From contig CANEUJ010000060.1 of assembly GCA_947441745.1 (NCBI GenBank), positions 1 through 9,242 on the forward strand: DNA of 9,242 bases, given 5' to 3'. The DNA is from Neisseriaceae bacterium. GTDB lineage: Bacteria; Pseudomonadota; Gammaproteobacteria; Burkholderiales; UBA11063. The notes under the pieces were generated by a model. The model had not been told where the DNA came from, did not search any database, and saw only the letters and a list, made by a program, of their open reading frames with translations. Positions within the stretch are counted from its first letter, which is position 1; each line of letters begins with the position of its first letter. Below are positions 6,669 to 9,242 of the stretch, one piece after another. A program made the translations under genes and the position numbers.

Positions 6669-7694
6669 TTAATTAAGGACTTCATAATTAAGCCCTACTT
6701 CATGTAATACTTCAAAAGCCTTCTGTAACTGACTATTGTCACCTTTTAACTCAATAAGCATCTGACCAAATGGAGTATTTTTAATACGTCCAAGCTCTCC
6801 TTTTAGGATACTAAATATCATTCCTGAATGACTAGAAACTCTGCTTAATATTGGCTGAAATGTCTGCTCTCCAAGGAATGATACGATAACTAAATGATTG
6901 GTGTCGGTTTTACGAAATTTATAAAAGTCTGAAACCTGCTCTAAATATTTATTAACCTCTTCTTCTATAATAAGTTTTCTGGTTAACTCATGTCTAGGAT
7001 GTAAAATGATATCAACAGTATTACGGCATTCAATAATGCTACCATTATCAATAACGGCAACTCTATCGCAGATTTTTCTAACCACTTCAATTTCATGAGT
7101 AATTAAAACTATGGTCAGACCAAGCTTTCTATTAATATCTAAAAGCAATTCAAGAATACTATTGGTAGTTTGGGGATCAAGTGCTGAAGTTGCTTCATCA
7201 CTTAATAAAACCTTGGGGTCAGTTGCAAGAGCTCGTGCTATTCCAACCCTTTGCTTTTGACCTCCTGATAGACTTTTGGGGTATTTGTTAGCGAAATCAT
7301 TTAAACCAACTAAATCTAGTAAATTTGTAACTTTAGATTTGATTTCTTCAGGAGTATGATTACCTTGCAACACCAAAGGTAGTGCAATATTAGCAAATAC
7401 CGTTTTTGAGTTAAGTAAATTAAACCCCTGAAAAACCACGCCTATTTTTTGGCGTGCCATTCTAAGCTCATCTTTACTAATCGTGGTTAGATCCAAACCA
7501 TCAACAATAATACTTCCAGTATCTGGTTTTTCTAGTAAATTAAGACATTTTATTAGTGTAGACTTCCCTGCTCCTGAACGCCCAATAATCCCAAAAATCT
7601 CACCTTTTGATACCTCAATATTAATATCATTTAATACCTTAATGGCTTTATTCTTAAAGGTATATGATTTACTAACATTTTGCATATTTATCAT
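6669..7694 (-). CDS. metN: Methionine ABC transporter ATP-binding protein MetN
   Basis: MetN is the ATPase of the methionine importer MetNIQ and acts at the cytoplasmic face of the inner membrane. The ABC domain is intact: Walker A GRSGAGKST (residues 38-46), Q-loop Gln89, signature LSGGQ (142-146), Walker B LLSDE (163-167) and H-loop His200 in LITHE. The C-terminal part, about residues 265-341, is the NIL (ACT-like) domain, with ILKGELGRIKNTPFGQMLIEL. In E. coli this domain binds methionine and shuts off uptake, and it separates MetN from other polar amino-acid transporter ATPases. The length of 341 is normal. AAGGT lies about 8 nt before the ATG at 7694; a second ATG at 7685 is less likely. 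No metI or metQ is adjacent: yajQ is 27 bp upstream and lepA 16 bp downstream. The permease and binding protein must be elsewhere, or this ATPase serves another permease. Confidence 0.94.
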   Translation of the reverse strand: MINMQNVSKSYTFKNKAIKVLNDINIEVSKGEIFGIIGRSGAGKSTLIKCLNLLEKPDTGSIIVDGLDLTTISKDELRMARQKIGVVFQGFNLLNSKTVFANIALPLVLQGNHTPEEIKSKVTNLLDLVGLNDFANKYPKSLSGGQKQRVGIARALATDPKVLLSDEATSALDPQTTNSILELLLDINRKLGLTIVLITHEIEVVRKICDRVAVIDNGSIIECRNTVDIILHPRHELTRKLIIEEEVNKYLEQVSDFYKFRKTDTNHLVIVSFLGEQTFQPILSRVSSHSGMIFSILKGELGRIKNTPFGQMLIELKGDNSQLQKAFEVLHEVGLNYEVLN

Positions 7695-7721
7695 ATATTA
7701 TACCTTGCCTTAAGACAAAAA

Positions 7722-8207
7722 TTAATCACGAAAGTTATTAAACTGTAATGGAACTTCGGTAATACTTTGCTTTAATAACTGCATAGCTTCTTGTAAATCA
7801 TCACGTTTACCACCAGTAACACGGACAGTCTCACCCTGAATACTTGCTTGGACTTTCATTTTACTATCTTTAATTAATTTGATCATTTTTTTGCCCAAAT
7901 CTTGAGGAATACCATTTTTGACAGTAATAATTTCTTTCATTTTATTGCCACTGACTTTTTCTTTTTTACCCTCTTCAAGCACTCTGGTATCTATCCCACG
8001 CTTAGTCATTTTACCGATCAAAACCTCTTTAACTTGACTTAATTTAAAATCATCATCAGCATAAATAGTTAGCTCCAGCTCTTTACCTTCAATACGGGCA
8101 TCACTTCCTTTGAAATCAAAACGATTGCTAATTTCTTTATTTGATTGATCAAGGCTATTAGCTAGTTCTACTTTATTTACTTCAGATACAACATCAAATG
8201 ATGGCAT
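7722..8207 (-). CDS. yajQ: YajQ-family nucleotide-binding protein (UPF0234)
   Basis: This is a 161-residue cytoplasmic protein of the YajQ family, close to the usual length of about 163. It starts with MPSFDVVSEV, followed by the family hallmarks NRFDFKGSDA (residues 28-37), a GKMTKRGID stretch in the middle, the VQASIQGETVRVTGGKRDDLQ stretch (about 118-138) and the closing PLQFNNFRD. E. coli YajQ binds nucleic acid and nucleotides, and the Xanthomonas campestris homologue binds cyclic di-GMP and acts with a transcription regulator on virulence genes. Which ligand applies here cannot be told from the sequence. GGAG lies 8 nt before the ATG. The gene is 33 bp from pnuC and 27 bp from metN. A cyclic-di-GMP role would be of interest given the pilus operon further downstream, but that link is speculation. 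Confidence 0.95.
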   Translation of the reverse strand: MPSFDVVSEVNKVELANSLDQSNKEISNRFDFKGSDARIEGKELELTIYADDDFKLSQVKEVLIGKMTKRGIDTRVLEEGKKEKVSGNKMKEIITVKNGIPQDLGKKMIKLIKDSKMKVQASIQGETVRVTGGKRDDLQEAMQLLKQSITEVPLQFNNFRD

Positions 8208-8232
8208 AATTTAATCTCCAAAAAAATATATA

Positions 8233-8248
8233 AGGCTTAATTATATCA
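8233..8248 (-). promoter_or_regulatory. Candidate internal extended -10 promoter for yajQ
   Basis: The minus strand carries TGATATAAT (8248-8240), a perfect -10 hexamer with the TGn extension, overlapping the pnuC stop codon. Transcription would begin near 8233, about 25 nt before the yajQ start and just upstream of its GGAG. No -35 element is seen, as is common for extended -10 promoters. It could express yajQ-metN-lepA-pth independently of pnuC. Such hexamers are frequent in AT-rich DNA, so the call is weak. Confidence 0.33.
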
Positions 8249-8822
8249 TAGACCCATTAAGCTCTTGGGTACGACGATAATCAATTAACCATTTTATCCC
8301 TCCAATTAGATCTAGAATCCCAAACACTACATATGTAGCACTAGTAAAATATAACTGGTAATGTAAATATAGTGGTATCGAAATAATTATGGTTGAAGCA
8401 AATACAAACCAGCTTTCAAGCTGTTTAAGAGCCGCCATATAAGTTGCAATGACACATACCGCTGTTAGAATTGAGTCAAGTACATAATCTGCATCCCCTG
8501 TATATTTTAGTAGAAAACAAAAAACAGCCACCATAACAAGAGTTATAATTACATATTTAACCCATTGCTCAAATGTTGCATGGCAAATTACAGTATTATG
8601 GTGCTTCGCATCTTTATGCATCCATTTATACCAACCATAAATTGAAATAAATACATAAATTAGTTGCAATAAGCTACTAGCGTAAAGATGGGTGATGATA
8701 AACTCATAACCCAAAAGTACTGCACCGATTATGTATAATAACCAAAAAATTGGCTTTTGCAATATCTCTAGAAAAATACCTAAAACAGAAATTACAAAAA
8801 TAGAAACATCAAGTTTACTCAT
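8241..8822 (-). CDS. pnuC: PnuC-family nicotinamide riboside (or related vitamin) transporter
   Basis: PnuC proteins are small inner-membrane facilitators that take up nicotinamide riboside, which is trapped by phosphorylation and feeds NAD synthesis. This 193-residue protein is very hydrophobic, with about seven membrane segments. It shows the family stretches QLIYVFISIYGWYKW (residues 53-67) and LDSILTAVCVIATYMAALKQLESW (about 115-138), where the Asp/Thr and the E-x-W groups are typical, and a final GLxDxxxGxxxW-like helix near 168-178. It is shorter than many members (200-240). Relatives PnuT and PnuX carry thiamine or riboflavin, and the substrate cannot be settled from the sequence. No nadR, thiamine gene or riboswitch is adjacent; the 75 bp before the IS30 remnant leave little space for one. 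AAGGA lies 7 nt before the ATG. It is the first gene of the train, 33 bp before yajQ. Confidence 0.9.
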   Translation of the reverse strand: MSKLDVSIFVISVLGIFLEILQKPIFWLLYIIGAVLLGYEFIITHLYASSLLQLIYVFISIYGWYKWMHKDAKHHNTVICHATFEQWVKYVIITLVMVAVFCFLLKYTGDADYVLDSILTAVCVIATYMAALKQLESWFVFASTIIISIPLYLHYQLYFTSATYVVFGILDLIGGIKWLIDYRRTQELNGSMI

Positions 8823-8875
8823 AAAAGTTTCCTTATTTGGAGATATTCAAAGCATAATTATCCTTGCTTGTACAT

Positions 8876-8881
8876 AGTATA
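8876..8881 (-). promoter_or_regulatory. Candidate -10 element for the pnuC operon
   Basis: The minus strand has TATACT at 8881-8876, about 54 bp upstream of the pnuC start, between the transposase remnant and the gene. No convincing -35 hexamer lies 16-18 bp further up; that position falls at the very end of the IS30 remnant. The call rests on the -10 match and on position only. Confidence 0.3.
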
Positions 8882-8897
8882 AAATAATTCGCCAATT

Positions 8898-9136
8898 TTA
8901 CCCTGAAATACGAGACTTGTGATATCCACGATTTACACGTTTAGAGTATTTAGTTATAATCTCATTAAGGGTTAAAAATCCAAGAATTTTTCTTGGTCTA
9001 TCGTTCAGATTTTTTCTATACAAGATATTGTATCATCAGAGACGGTGCTAAAATCAATTTTCTTTGATACAGAATATCTAATTTTACCATTGGTGTGTTC
9101 ATTTAAGCCTCTGCAACATGACTTACATGGTCTTAA
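8898..9136 (-). pseudogene. IS30-family transposase remnant, C-terminal end, frameshifted
   Basis: Translated on the minus strand, 9136-9008 gives LRPCKSCCRGLNEHTNGKIR followed by a VSKKIDFSTVSDD stretch, then meets TGA at 9007. Shifting by one base near a run of six A (about 9011-9016) continues as NLNDRPRKILGFLTLNEI and ends at TAA 8900-8898. The NE[HN]TNG motif followed by DFS-x-VSD and then L-N-[DN]RPRK-x-LG-[FY]-x-T is the characteristic C-terminal region of IS30 transposases (DDE catalytic domain, third acidic block). Only about 80 residues of some 300-350 remain. The N-terminal DNA-binding part and first catalytic residues are missing, the frame is broken, and no terminal inverted repeats could be identified. 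It is a dead fragment. The intact-side boundary lies close to the promoter of the plus-strand gene at 9235. Confidence 0.85.
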
Positions 9137-9148
9137 AAAAATATTTTT

Positions 9149-9178
9149 TTGATTTTAACTGTTTAAATATGGTATAAT
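9149..9178 (+). promoter_or_regulatory. Sigma70-type promoter of the plus-strand gene at 9235
   Basis: TTGATT (9149-9154) and a perfect TATAAT (9173-9178) are separated by 18 bp. The expected transcript start is near 9185, giving a leader of about 50 nt that ends in an AGGGAG ribosome binding site at 9219-9224. The -35 element lies just outside the recognisable end of the IS30 remnant. The spacing and -10 match are good, and a gene with a ribosome binding site follows, which makes this the best promoter in the window. Confidence 0.65.
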
Positions 9179-9234
9179 AACGTACTCAGCTCGAATAACT
9201 GTTCTTATTAAACATACTAGGGAGAAATAGCTAC

Positions 9235-9242
9235 ATGAAAGA
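9235..9242 (+). CDS. Start of an unidentified plus-strand gene (truncated by the window edge)
   Basis: An ATG at 9235 is followed by AAA and the first two bases of a third codon before the window ends, so nothing can be said about the product beyond Met-Lys. The start is supported by AGGGAG at 9219-9224, with a somewhat long 10-nt spacing, and by the promoter upstream. It is transcribed divergently from the pnuC train. Confidence 0.55.

Noticed and set aside
7483..7713. Plus-strand frame opposite the start of metN
   Set aside because: Antisense to the Walker A region of a certain gene; no supporting signals.
8823..8897. Possible riboswitch before pnuC
   Set aside because: Only about 75 bp lie between the transposase remnant and the start codon, and I saw no conserved riboswitch core or stable hairpin there.
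1..9242. CRISPR arrays, tRNA or rRNA genes
   Set aside because: No regularly spaced repeats, cloverleaf-like sequence or rRNA signature was seen in the window on either strand.

Overview
The window reads as chromosomal DNA of an AT-rich Gram-negative bacterium. The LepA and Pth proteins look betaproteobacterial: LepA wording such as CYTAIDLGVEVLPVLNKIDL and Pth wording such as LRLRLGIGHPGDRN recall Neisseria-type orthologues as I remember them. A low-GC member or relative of the Neisseriales (for example an Aquella-like organism) is my best guess. This is inference from remembered sequences, not a search.

All but the last gene lie on the minus strand. The left part (1-4074) is one tightly packed operon, read right to left: a small secreted protein of unknown family, a small cytoplasmic helical protein of unknown family, a secreted protein with a TcpQ/PilL-type C-terminal domain, a PilN-type secretin (probable lipoprotein), and a PilO2-like inner-membrane protein that runs off the left edge. 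This is the envelope-spanning front part of a type IVb pilus assembly system of the R64 thin-pilus/toxin-coregulated-pilus type. The ATPase, polytopic platform protein and pilins would be expected beyond the left edge.

A spacer (4075-4291) separates this operon from the next. It holds an 11-bp-arm inverted repeat, a candidate pilus promoter and at most a weak terminator.

The right part (4292-8822) is a second minus-strand gene train, read right to left: pnuC (pyridine-nucleotide precursor uptake), yajQ (nucleotide-binding protein), metN (methionine ABC transporter ATPase), lepA (translation elongation factor 4) and pth (peptidyl-tRNA hydrolase). Gaps are 33, 27, 16 and 0 bp, so co-transcription is likely, with a possible internal extended -10 promoter before yajQ. 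The metN gene has no metI or metQ beside it, and lepA is followed by pth instead of the usual lepB.

The right edge (8823-9242) holds the minus-strand upstream region of pnuC, a frameshifted remnant of the C-terminal end of an IS30-family transposase, and a good sigma70-type promoter with a ribosome binding site driving a plus-strand gene of which only the first two codons are inside the window.

The most unusual content is the pilus operon. Its two leading genes are not part of the known R64 pil set, and its secretin and TcpQ-type protein appear to share a related N-terminal module.
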